Source of the DNA: Brevibacterium limosum
Lineage (GTDB): Bacteria > Actinomycetota > Actinomycetes > Actinomycetales > Brevibacteriaceae
Assembly (NCBI RefSeq): GCF_011617705.1
Contig: NZ_CP050154.1
Location: 1,798,001 to 1,862,000, forward strand
Length of the DNA: 64,000 nucleotides
Direction of reading: 5' to 3'
Below, in pieces: positions 25,681 through 32,882 of the stretch. How positions within the stretch are numbered: the stretch's first letter is position 1; the number at the start of each line of letters is the position of its first letter. A program made the translations under genes and the position numbers. The notes beneath the pieces are model-generated. The model saw only the letters and a list, made by a program, of their open reading frames with translations. It was not told the DNA's origin and did not search any database.

Positions 25681-25885
25681 GGGACTGGCTGGCAGAGTAG
25701 GTGTTGGCCTCTCCGTCCAGTGATCGTGACTCCACCTCGCGCTGACCCACACAATGGTGTCTTGACCTCGATTTGTCCGATCACATGGATGGTGCGGCCG
25801 GCACCTGCCCGGCCCACCTCGGTAACTTGATCAGAAGGTTGTCCACCCCCTGAAACCAGGGGGTGTGACTCATCACAGTGTTGTT
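25681..25885 (+). ncRNA. Candidate bridge RNA of the IS110 element
   Basis: Target loop: stem GTGATCG-t-GAC (25720-25730) with GTCCGATCAC (25775-25784) closes a loop holding ACCTCGCGCT (25734-25743), a hairpin GACCCA-cacaa-TGGtGTC (25744-25761) and ACCTCG (25765-25770). The first guide equals the left flank plus first IS base (25647-25656); the second is complementary to the right flank CGAGGT (27061-27066). Donor loop: stem ACTTGAT (25825-25831) with ATCAcAGT (25872-25879), guide AGAAGG (25833-25838) equal to the right IS end (27053-27058), hairpin CACCCCCTG-aaac-CAGGGGGTG (25844-25865), and ACTCA (25868-25872) complementary to the left IS end (25658-25662). A hairpin GGTGC/GCACC (25791-25805) lies between. 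This is the layout known for IS621; the ends of the RNA are guesses. Confidence 0.8.
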
Positions 25886-25967
25886 CCGAAGTGATCTCTA
25901 ACCCGGACCGGTACCGGCCGCAAGCGGCCACACAACCTATCGGTCAAACAGGGAGCTTCGAACCGCT

Positions 25968-27044
25968 ATGTCCATTGTCGCGCACTTATACAGTTTCTTC
26001 ATCGGCGTCGATACACACGCCAGAAACCACGTCTACACGATCATCACCAGCACCGGTGTCCTCATCGACACCGGCACCTTCCCGACCACTGCTGCTGGCA
26101 TCAAACGAGCACTGAGCTGGGTCGGCCGGCGCACCGACGGCGACCTCGACACACTCTGGGTCGTTGAAGGTGCTGCTTCGTACGGGGCGATGCTGACCGG
26201 CCACATCGCCGCAGCCGGATACCCCGTCGTCGAAGCCGCCCGCATGGACGCCAAAGCCCGCCACGGGGTGGGTAAGAGCGATGAGCTCGATTCCCGCCGC
26301 ATCGCAGAATCCGTGCTGCGGTTGGATGCCGACCAGCTGAGGTGGCCGCGCCAGGGCGAAGGCGTGCGGCAGGCACTGCGTGTCCTGCTGGCAGCGCGGA
26401 ACTCGATGAGCACCGAACGCACCCGGCAGATCAATGCTCTGACCGCGCTGGTGCGCACCAACGATCTGGGACTCGACGCCCGCAAGTCGCTGACGGCTGA
26501 GCAGTTCGCTGAGATCGCCAGGTGGCGGGACAGGAAGGAAGACATCGGCCTGGCCACTGCCCGGGCTGAAGCGGTCCGTTTGGCCAAACGAGTTCTCACC
26601 CTCGACGAGGAGCTGGCAGGCAACCTCGCCAAACTCACCGAACTCCTCAAAGCCAGCCCGGCTGCGGCCTTGCTGGATGAGCCCGGGTTCGGGCCCTTCA
26701 GCGCCGCGGTGTGCTTCACCGCCTGGTCCCATCCCGGCCGGGTTCGCAACGCGGCGGCATTCGCCGCCCTGGCGGGGGTGAATCCGATTCCAGCGTCATC
26801 GGGCAACACGCATCGTCACCGGTTGAATCGGGGTGGTGACCGGCAGTTGAACCGGGCCTTACACACGGTGATCATGAACCGGATGGTCCATGATGAGCGG
26901 ACCCGAGACTATGTTGCCAGGCACTACGGTGAAGACCCGACGAAGAAGTCGAAGAAGGAAATCCGACGCAAACTCAAATGGTATCTAGCGCGCCGGGTCT
27001 ACAAGATCCTTAACGCGCTAGATACCGTTCCTCAACCCGCTTGA
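25968..27044 (+). CDS. IS110-family transposase (DEDD plus Transposase_20)
   Basis: The 358-residue recombinase has an N-terminal RuvC-like DEDD domain: Asp in FFIGVDTHARNHVYTI, Glu in LWVVEGAASYG, and Asp residues in KSDELDSRRIAE. A helical linker follows, then the C-terminal Transposase_20 domain DEPGFGPFSAAVCFTAW with NAAAFAALAGVNPIPASSGNTHRHRLNRGGDRQLNRALH, which carries the conserved Ser of the family active site. These enzymes cut and join DNA at sites chosen by a bridge RNA encoded in the same element. All motifs look intact, so the enzyme is probably functional. The frame is full length for the family. Confidence 0.97.
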   Translation: MSIVAHLYSFFIGVDTHARNHVYTIITSTGVLIDTGTFPTTAAGIKRALSWVGRRTDGDLDTLWVVEGAASYGAMLTGHIAAAGYPVVEAARMDAKARHGVGKSDELDSRRIAESVLRLDADQLRWPRQGEGVRQALRVLLAARNSMSTERTRQINALTALVRTNDLGLDARKSLTAEQFAEIARWRDRKEDIGLATARAEAVRLAKRVLTLDEELAGNLAKLTELLKASPAAALLDEPGFGPFSAAVCFTAWSHPGRVRNAAAFAALAGVNPIPASSGNTHRHRLNRGGDRQLNRALHTVIMNRMVHDERTRDYVARHYGEDPTKKSKKEIRRKLKWYLARRVYKILNALDTVPQPA

Positions 27045-27060
27045 CAAGACATAGAAGGAT

Positions 27061-27087
27061 CGAGGTTGCTGGGCCGCCGTCAGGTAG
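27061..27087. repeat. REP-like palindrome copy B, right half
   Basis: CGAGGTTGCTGGGCCGCCGT followed by CAGGTAG is the right arm of the repeat and begins directly after the IS. The class III aminotransferase gene ends 11 nt further on, on the other strand. Confidence 0.9.
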
Positions 27088-27097
27088 TAGGGGGAGG

Positions 27098-28489
27098 TCA
27101 GAACATGGTCCAGGCTTCCTGCAGGACGCCGCGGATGATCTGCTCCATCTCGTCGAACTCGGGCTGACCGACGGTCAGCGGAGGCGAGAGCTGGATGACC
27201 GGGTCTCCACGGTCGTCGGCGCGGCAGTACAGGCCGCTGTCGTACATCTTCGCCGACACGAAGTTCTTCAGGATCCGCTCGGACTCCTCTTCGGTGAACG
27301 ACTCCTTCGTGTCCTTGTCCTTGACGAGTTCGATTCCGTAGAAGAACCCCTCACCGCGGACATCGCCGACGATCGGCAGATCCTTGAGCTTCTCGAGCGT
27401 GAACTTGAACGCCGCAGCGTTCTCGTGCACGTGATCGTTGAGCTTCTCCTCTTCGAAGACGTCGAAGTTCGCCATCGCGGCGGCACAGGCGACGGGGTGA
27501 CCGCCGAAGGTGTAGCCGTGGTAGAAGGTCTCATCGCCGCCGGGGCCGAAGGGCTCGAAGAGACGATCGGAGGCGATCATCGCACCCAGCGGCGCATAGC
27601 CGGAGGTGATGCCCTTGGCCGAGGTGATGATGTCGGGAACATAGCCTAAGTCGTTGCAGGCGAACATGTCGCCGATGCGGCCGTAGGCGCAGATCGTCTC
27701 GTCCGAGACCAGCAGCACATCGTACTCGTCGCAGATCTCGCGGACCCGCTCGAAGTACCCGGGAGGCGGCGGGAAGCAGCCGCCGGAGTTCTGCACGGGC
27801 TCGAGGAAGACGGCGGCGACGGAGTCGGCGCCCTCGAACTCGATGGCCTCACCGATGCGGTCGGCAGCCCAGCGGCCGAAGGCCTTCTCGTCGTGGGCGA
27901 GGTGCTCCGGTGCCCGGTAGAAGTTCGTGTTCGGCACCTTGTGAGCGCCGGGAACCAGGGGAGCGAACTGCTCACGCAGGCCCGGCAGCGAAGTCACCGA
28001 CAATGCGCCGTGCGGGGTGCCGTGGTAGGCGGTGGCCCGCGAGATGATCTTGTGCTTGCCGGGCTTGCCGACGAGCTTGAAGTAGTTCTTCGCCAGCTTC
28101 ATCGCCGATTCGACCGAATCGCCGCCGCCGGAAGTGAGGAAGACCCGATTGAGGTCGCCCGGGGCATAGCTGGCCAGACGCTCCGAGACCTCGATCGCCT
28201 GCGGGTGGGCGTACGACCACAGCGGCATGAACGGCAGCTTCAGCGTCTGGTCGTACATCGCCTTCGCGATCTGCTCGCGACCGTGACCCACCTGGACGGT
28301 GAACAGGCCGGCGAGACCGTCGAGGTACTTCCTGCCCTTGTCATCGAAGATGTGGTGGCCTTCGCCGCGTACGATGACCGGCGCCTCACCACCGTTGAAC
28401 AGTGCTTGGTGTGGTGACATGTGCATCCACACGTTGTTGCGGATGGCATCCTGATAAGGAGTGCCGGCTCTGGTGACATTCTCTGTCAT
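27098..28489 (-). CDS. Class III pyridoxal-phosphate aminotransferase
   Basis: The 463-residue enzyme is an aspartate-aminotransferase-fold class III (omega) transaminase: YLDGLAGLFTVQVGHGREQI, the PLP phosphate region SGGGDSVESAMKLAKNYF, LVSDETICAYGRIG with the Asp that binds the pyridine nitrogen, and the Schiff-base Lys in ITSAKGITSGYAPLGAM. Likely donors are omega-amino acids or diamines. The start ATG overlaps the stop of the upstream Lrp gene (ATGA), so the two are co-transcribed. A divergent ectoine-hydrolase-like gene suggests a role such as DoeD (diaminobutyrate transaminase), but gabT- or putrescine-type activity is equally possible. Confidence 0.88.
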   Translation of the reverse strand: MTENVTRAGTPYQDAIRNNVWMHMSPHQALFNGGEAPVIVRGEGHHIFDDKGRKYLDGLAGLFTVQVGHGREQIAKAMYDQTLKLPFMPLWSYAHPQAIEVSERLASYAPGDLNRVFLTSGGGDSVESAMKLAKNYFKLVGKPGKHKIISRATAYHGTPHGALSVTSLPGLREQFAPLVPGAHKVPNTNFYRAPEHLAHDEKAFGRWAADRIGEAIEFEGADSVAAVFLEPVQNSGGCFPPPPGYFERVREICDEYDVLLVSDETICAYGRIGDMFACNDLGYVPDIITSAKGITSGYAPLGAMIASDRLFEPFGPGGDETFYHGYTFGGHPVACAAAMANFDVFEEEKLNDHVHENAAAFKFTLEKLKDLPIVGDVRGEGFFYGIELVKDKDTKESFTEEESERILKNFVSAKMYDSGLYCRADDRGDPVIQLSPPLTVGQPEFDEMEQIIRGVLQEAWTMF

Positions 28490-28971
28490 CGCGTCCCCCA
28501 GTTGTATTTCTGCTTTTCGAGTGAGAGGTACATGAAGAGCTCCGTATCCACGACGGCATCGATCGAGCGGAGCTCCTCATTGACGAACTCGATCAGATGC
28601 CGATCCGATTCACACACGATCTCGACCAGGAGGTCGAACGAACCGGCGGTGACGACGAGGTAGTCGATCTCGTCGTAGTCGTGCAGCTGCTCGGCGACCG
28701 CGGAGATGTCTCCACGGACCTTCAGCCCCACCATCGCCTGCCGCGCGAATCCCAGACTCAGCGGGTCCGTCACGGCGACGATCTCCATGACACCCGACTC
28801 GATGAGCCTCGACACCCGCTGGCGCACGGCGGCCTCGGACAGGCCGACGGACTTGCCGATGGCCGAATAGGATTTCCTTCCGTCGTGCTGCAGTTCGACG
28901 ATGATCGCCTTAGACTTCTCGTCGAGATTCCCCAGTCGGGAACCGCTGCCGTTCGGCAGGAGCGGGTCCAT
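28486..28971 (-). CDS. Lrp/AsnC-family transcriptional regulator
   Basis: The 161-residue protein has the N-terminal HTH (LDEKSKAIIVELQHDGRKSYSAIGKSVGLSEAAVRQRVSRLIESGVM) and the RAM ligand-binding domain (VGLKVRGDISAVAEQLHDYDEIDYLVVTAGSFDLLVEIVCES). The start has GGAGGTG upstream. It is first in a two-gene unit with the aminotransferase and divergent from the M24 enzyme, so it probably senses a substrate or product of these enzymes. In ectoine catabolism the regulator DoeX is also of the AsnC/Lrp type. Confidence 0.93.
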   Translation of the reverse strand: MDPLLPNGSGSRLGNLDEKSKAIIVELQHDGRKSYSAIGKSVGLSEAAVRQRVSRLIESGVMEIVAVTDPLSLGFARQAMVGLKVRGDISAVAEQLHDYDEIDYLVVTAGSFDLLVEIVCESDRHLIEFVNEELRSIDAVVDTELFMYLSLEKQKYNWGTR

Positions 28972-29283
28972 TCTTCACCTCCGTGATGTGCGTCTCTCAA
29001 CAACCTATCACTGAATCTGCTGAAATGCGCTGTTTCGGATGCGAATTCCGTCGAAACTGAAATTGTTTGATTCTGGATTCGTCAGAAATCGCCGAGGCGG
29101 CCGACGAGTATGCATGTGCCCTCGCCGCTCTCGCGACGACCGGAGCTCGCGGTGCCAAATGCTGACAGGATCGCCGTTGTCGAGACCCGCGGATCCGCGC
29201 CGACATCGTGATCTGCCGACCGCCGACAACACGCGCATCGACAGTGATTGACAGTATGTGAGCGGGATCACCACACTGGGATC
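28972..29283. promoter_or_regulatory. 312-nt divergent control region, Lrp gene / M24 gene
   Basis: No gene is credible here. The stretch 29010-29090 is AT-richer than its surroundings, as expected for Lrp binding, and contains interrupted dyads such as TTTCGgatgcgaattccGTCGAAA (29034-29056). A TTGACA at 29248-29253 could be a -35 element for the M24 gene, but I cannot place a good -10. One copy of the 11-mer GCCGAGGCGGC is at 29091-29101. Confidence 0.45.
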
Positions 29284-30612
29284 ATGAATGAGGGTGAGCT
29301 GTTCTCCGCCGGCGACGACAATCGCCCGGATGTGTATGGGATGCGTCCCGGAGCCGAGCAGGGGCAGGCCGGCAAAGAGGTCAAGGCTCGCCCGCAGCCG
29401 ATTCCCGGCGAGGTCGATTCGATCGGTGCGAACGAGCTGTCGTTCAGCGCCGAAGAGTATCTCGGCCGGATCGCCTCGGTGCGCAATCGCATGGTCGACC
29501 AGGGCCTGGCCGCGCTCATCGTGACGGATCCGGCGAACATCTACTACCTCACCGGATACAACGCCTGGTCCTTCTACACTCCGCAGCTGCTCTTCGTTCC
29601 CTCATCGGGGCCGATGACCCTGTTCATGCGCGATATGGACGCCCGCGGCGCCTCGCACACCTCGTGGCTGCCGCCCGAGGACATCGTCGGCTACCCCGAA
29701 CGCTATGTGCAGCGCCCCCATATCCATCCCTTCGACTGGGTCGCCTTCGCCCTGCGCCAGCGGTGGGAGGTGGCCCGCGCCTCGACCTCGCCGGTCGGGG
29801 TCGAGATGGACTCGCACTTCTTCTCCCCGCGAGCCTTCCGGGCGCTGGTCAACGGTGTGCCCGAATGGCGCCTCGTCGACTCCTTCGAGCTCGTCAACTG
29901 GATCCGTGCGGTCAAATCCCCGGCCGAGATCGAGCTCATGCGCAAGGCCGCGAAGGTGACCACCGCAGCCATGGACGCGGCCCTGGGGACCATCGGCATC
30001 GGCGTCGGACAGCACGAAGTGGCTGCTGCGATCGCCGAGGCTCAGACCCGAGGCGGCGACGGCATCTGGGGCGACTATCCCTCGATCGTCCCGCTCATGC
30101 CCACCGGCGAAAGCGCGGACACCCCGCACCTGAGCTGGACCGATAGGAAGTTCTCCGCCGACGAATCGGTGAGCATCGAGCTCGCCGGAGTTCACCGCCG
30201 CTACCATGTCCCGCTGGCCCGCACCGCGGTGACCGGACGACCGAAACACGAGCTCGTGCGTCTCGAGGGCGTCGTCGCCGAGGCGCTGTCCGCGGTCCTC
30301 GACGTCGCCGCACCCGAGGTGCCGACTGCGGAACTCGCCCGCACCTGGAACCGCGTGCTCGCGCTGTCGGGACTCGAGAAGCCCAGCCGCCTGGGCTACT
30401 CGATCGGCATCGGCTACCCGCCGGATTGGGGTGAGCGGACGATCTCGATCCGCACCGAGGACGATCAGATCCTCGAAGCGGGAATGACGTTCCACCTCAT
30501 CGGCGGAATGTGGATGAACGGCTACGGAATCGAACTGTCCGAGCCGGTGCTCATCACCGACACCGGCTGCGAGCCGTTCACTAACTTCCCCCGTGAGATC
30601 ATCCGCGTCTGA
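29284..30612 (+). CDS. M24-family peptidase-fold enzyme, ectoine hydrolase-like (DoeA/EutD)
   Basis: The 442-residue protein has the creatinase N-terminal domain (FSAEEYLGRIASVRNRMVDQGL, VTDPANIYYLTGYNAWSFY) and an M24 C-terminal domain. The stretches GDYPSIVPLMPTG, APHLxW-like TPHLSWTDRKF, GIGYPPDWGERTISIR and ITDTGCEPFTNFPREI match what I recall of DoeA ectoine hydrolase very closely, so hydrolysis of ectoine to N-acetyl-diaminobutyrate is the best guess. The usual M24 metal ligands are not all evident, as is also true of DoeA. Starts at 29284 or 29341 are possible. The other ectoine catabolic genes (doeB, doeC) are not in the window. Confidence 0.75.
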   Translation: MNEGELFSAGDDNRPDVYGMRPGAEQGQAGKEVKARPQPIPGEVDSIGANELSFSAEEYLGRIASVRNRMVDQGLAALIVTDPANIYYLTGYNAWSFYTPQLLFVPSSGPMTLFMRDMDARGASHTSWLPPEDIVGYPERYVQRPHIHPFDWVAFALRQRWEVARASTSPVGVEMDSHFFSPRAFRALVNGVPEWRLVDSFELVNWIRAVKSPAEIELMRKAAKVTTAAMDAALGTIGIGVGQHEVAAAIAEAQTRGGDGIWGDYPSIVPLMPTGESADTPHLSWTDRKFSADESVSIELAGVHRRYHVPLARTAVTGRPKHELVRLEGVVAEALSAVLDVAAPEVPTAELARTWNRVLALSGLEKPSRLGYSIGIGYPPDWGERTISIRTEDDQILEAGMTFHLIGGMWMNGYGIELSEPVLITDTGCEPFTNFPREIIRV

Positions 30613-30649
30613 GGAGGGCGCGGGCTGGGCTCGGGCCAGCCGCCGTTCC

Positions 30650-32038
30650 TCAGGCGAAGAACTGGATCCACAGACCGAGGGCCAGGGCGTTGATCCCGGC
30701 CACCGCGAGTGCTCGACCCTGCACCCAGGTGATGTCCTGCGCCGAGGCGGCCGTTCGGGAATCGGCGATCTGCACGGCCATGGCGACCCGCGGGGGAGCG
30801 GCGAGGGCGGCCAGCGACCCCGCGGCGTTTCCGGCCGCGACCACGGGCAGAGCCGACACATGCGAAGAAGCGGCGACCGCGGTCAGGGTGCCGGTGAACA
30901 TCGAATTCGCTCCCGTGTTCGACCCGGTGAGGACCGCCCCGATGGAGTTCAGCCACGGGGTCAGGAGAACGAGCCCGGCCGGCAGCAGACCGCCGATCGC
31001 CTCGCTCATCCCCGTCGTCGTCATGATCCACCCCATGAGCATGAACGCGGCCGTGCCCACCCCGATGGGGACCCAGGATCGCAGTGCCGCGACGGAGACT
31101 TCGCGCCTGCCCTCGACGGCGAAGGCTGCGATGAGACAGGCAGCCGCCAGCCAGAACGGGGGAGAGGCGACGAGCTGCGTGAGAGGTGACGGCAGCGCCG
31201 AATGCAGCGCCCGTGCCATCAGCAGCCCGATCGTGAGCACCCCGTAGGGCAGAACGGCCGCACCGAGGCCGCGGGTGAGCCCCGAGGTCTTCATCCGGAT
31301 CATGAACAGCACACCGACGACGAGGATGACGAGCAGCGATCCGATGACCCCCGAGGGAGCCATGCCGATGACATGGCTGGAGCCGAGGATCCCCAGCCAC
31401 ATGAGTGCGGCAGCCCCGACGATCCCCAGCGCCGAGGCGGGAGAGGGGCGCATGATCGCGACCACCGCGATCGCGACGATGATGACTGGAATCGCATTGA
31501 TCCACGCCGTGGCCAGTCCGAGTTCGTCGACGTCGAATCCGGCCAGAGCCGCCGCGACCGTGGTGCCCGGCCCCAGAGCACCCCAGGGGACGGCGATGAG
31601 GCCGAGGAGACCGAGAACCGCCGACTGCCGCAGTGTGCAGCCGAGGTGGCGCAGAATCGGCACGCCGACGGTGACGCCGATGCCGAAGCCGGTGACCGAT
31701 TCCGCGAAAGGGACGATGCCGAAGACGACGAGCGCGACACCGAGAGGTCGGCTCGGTGACAGAGATTCGACCCAGGAGGAGATCTGCGACATCGACCCGG
31801 CGGACTCGAGCAGCCGGGCCAGCAGCATGCCGAAGAGCAGGATGAGCGCGACCTCGAGGATGAGCGGGAAGTAGTCGATCCCCGACTCCACCAGCACCGA
31901 GGCGGGGGTGGGGAAGACGAAGGCGACGAGGGCGGCCGCGAGCACGGCTCCGGCCAGAGCCGCGACCCAGGAACTCTGCTTGAGCAGGAGCAGGACGATG
32001 GCGAGGAGGATCGGGGTGAGAGCCAGCACTGCCGCCAT
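30650..32038 (-). CDS. L-lactate permease-family (LctP-like) transporter
   Basis: The 462-residue protein is strongly hydrophobic with about 12-13 membrane segments and contains FGIVPFAESVTGFGIGVTVGVPILRHLG, GLIAVPWGALGPGTTVAAALAG, and GSNTGANSMFTGTLTAVAA, which mark the LctP family. The substrate is a small carboxylate or a related compound, not necessarily lactate; the neighbouring genes offer ectoine-breakdown products as an alternative. AAGGAAAC precedes the ATG. It is divergent from an XRE-cupin regulator with a shared 61-nt control region. Confidence 0.87.
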   Translation of the reverse strand: MAAVLALTPILLAIVLLLLKQSSWVAALAGAVLAAALVAFVFPTPASVLVESGIDYFPLILEVALILLFGMLLARLLESAGSMSQISSWVESLSPSRPLGVALVVFGIVPFAESVTGFGIGVTVGVPILRHLGCTLRQSAVLGLLGLIAVPWGALGPGTTVAAALAGFDVDELGLATAWINAIPVIIVAIAVVAIMRPSPASALGIVGAAALMWLGILGSSHVIGMAPSGVIGSLLVILVVGVLFMIRMKTSGLTRGLGAAVLPYGVLTIGLLMARALHSALPSPLTQLVASPPFWLAAACLIAAFAVEGRREVSVAALRSWVPIGVGTAAFMLMGWIMTTTGMSEAIGGLLPAGLVLLTPWLNSIGAVLTGSNTGANSMFTGTLTAVAASSHVSALPVVAAGNAAGSLAALAAPPRVAMAVQIADSRTAASAQDITWVQGRALAVAGINALALGLWIQFFA

Positions 32039-32065
32039 ACGAATGAGTTTCCTTTGTGAGAAGCG

Positions 32066-32093
32066 AATCTATGATCCAAGAATAGATTATGAT
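32066..32093. promoter_or_regulatory. Inverted repeat and -10 hexamer between permease and XRE-cupin genes
   Basis: AATCTAT (32066-32072) and ATAGATT (32082-32088) form a 7-bp inverted repeat with a 9-nt spacer, a good operator for the HTH regulator. TATGAT (32088-32093) lies six nt before the ATG at 32100, so the regulator mRNA would be leaderless and repressed by binding here. The site is also 28-50 nt from the permease start. Confidence 0.65.
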
Positions 32094-32099
32094 GCTCCA

Positions 32100-32648
32100 A
32101 TGGTGAAAGAAGAGGATCTCGGCGCTCGTGTCTTCGGCGCCCGCATCAGAGCACGGCGCAAATTCAACAACCTCACCCTCAATGAACTCGCGGTCCGGGC
32201 AGGACTGTCCCGGGCTGCTCTGTCGAAGATCGAGCGGGGAGAGCAGGACACCTCGGTGTCGAACGCCATGGGCCTCTCCCGAGCCCTCGGCGTCGACGTC
32301 GGCGAACTCCTCGCCGCCCCCGAGGTGACCATCACCCGCTCCGATGCGATCCCCACGACCTCGACCTTCGGGAAGGGGATCTGGCGAAGGGACCTGCCAT
32401 CGGCGATCGAGAACATGGACGTCGTCCACTACCGCCTCGATCCGCGCAGCGAGACCTCGGCCTTCGCCGCCCACCGCAGCGGTTCGCGTGAGAGCTTCTT
32501 CGTCCTCGACGGCAGCATCGAGGTCGTCACCATCGACCGTCGCACCACTCTGCACGCCGGTGACTGCGCTCAGGCCCCCGGCGACGTTCCGCACCAATTG
32601 GCGAACCCCCACGACGAACCCGCCGAACTCATGCTCATCATCGTCTGA
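32100..32648 (+). CDS. XRE-family regulator with C-terminal cupin domain
   Basis: The 182-residue protein has an N-terminal HTH (VFGARIRARRKFNNLTLNELAVRAGLSRAALSKIERGEQDTSV) and a cupin sensor (SRESFFVLDGSIEVVTIDRRTTLHAGDCAQAPGDVPHQLANP). HTH-cupin regulators of this kind usually control catabolic or transport genes by binding a small ligand; the divergent permease is the natural target. The frame is open upstream, but the ATG at 32100 follows a TATGAT hexamer by six nt, in line with other leaderless genes here. Confidence 0.92.
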   Translation: MVKEEDLGARVFGARIRARRKFNNLTLNELAVRAGLSRAALSKIERGEQDTSVSNAMGLSRALGVDVGELLAAPEVTITRSDAIPTTSTFGKGIWRRDLPSAIENMDVVHYRLDPRSETSAFAAHRSGSRESFFVLDGSIEVVTIDRRTTLHAGDCAQAPGDVPHQLANPHDEPAELMLIIV

Positions 32649-32657
32649 ACCTGCCGG

Positions 32658-32735
32658 ACCCCTTCTTACTACCTGACGGCGGCCCAGCAACCTCGCGCCA
32701 GGTTGCTGGGCCGCCGTCAGGTAGTAAGAAGGGGT
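32658..32735. repeat. REP-like palindrome, copy C
   Basis: A perfect 36-bp stem (32658-32693 with 32700-32735) closes the 6-nt loop CGCGCC. The central arm is the common repeat; the outer ACCCCTTCTTACTACC with its exact complement is specific to this copy. It starts 9 nt after the stop of the XRE-cupin gene. No T-tract follows. Confidence 0.92.
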
Positions 32736-32766
32736 GGTCTTGACCGGGCGAGGCGCCTCGGCGATC

Positions 32767-32808
32767 ATGGACATGTTCCATTTCCGACGAAGGACGTCTC
32801 AGCTGTGA
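32767..32808 (+). CDS. Leader peptide upstream of the ABC-F gene
   Basis: A 13-codon ATG frame reads MDMFHFRRRTSQL and stops at 32806-32808. The Arg-Arg-Arg at residues 7-9 satisfies the +X+ pattern at which macrolide-bound ribosomes stall in Erm-type leaders (family knowledge). There is no Shine-Dalgarno sequence, so initiation would have to be leaderless or weak. It precedes a candidate anti-Shine-Dalgarno element by 6 nt. Confidence 0.5.
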   Translation: MDMFHFRRRTSQL

Positions 32809-32814
32809 AGTGAA

Positions 32815-32877
32815 TCCTCATGCCGTGATGTGCGGGTGCCACGGGCCCGCAGCGCTTCTGCGTACACGAAATGAGGA
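32815..32877 (+). promoter_or_regulatory. Candidate translational attenuator of the ABC-F gene
   Basis: TCCTCAT (32815-32821) is exactly complementary to ATGAGGA (32871-32877), which contains the Shine-Dalgarno sequence of the ABC-F start at 32883. Between them TGCGGG (32831-32836) pairs with CCCGCA (32846-32851). In the resting state the ribosome site would be masked; stalling on the leader at 32767-32808 would cover or free the first arm. The 7-bp closing stem is modest. Confidence 0.5.
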
Positions 32878-32882
32878 CCCTC

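Larger units (their letters stand above)
25656..27060 (+). mobile_element. IS110-family insertion sequence, about 1.4 kb
   Basis: The element consists of a 312-nt left non-coding end, one transposase gene and only 16 nt after its stop codon. Boundaries come from the target: the flanks join to give CCTCGCG-C-GAGG, the apex of the intact copy at 61608-61677, with at most one shared base, so there is no target duplication of the DDE type. There are no terminal inverted repeats. Long non-coding sequence on the left is the layout of the IS110 subgroup (as in IS621), as opposed to IS1111. Exact ends may be off by 1-2 nt. Confidence 0.9.

Noticed and set aside
26033..26809. Antisense frame of 258 codons inside the transposase gene
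   Set aside because: Shadow of the transposase; Ala/Arg/Ser-rich and without motif.
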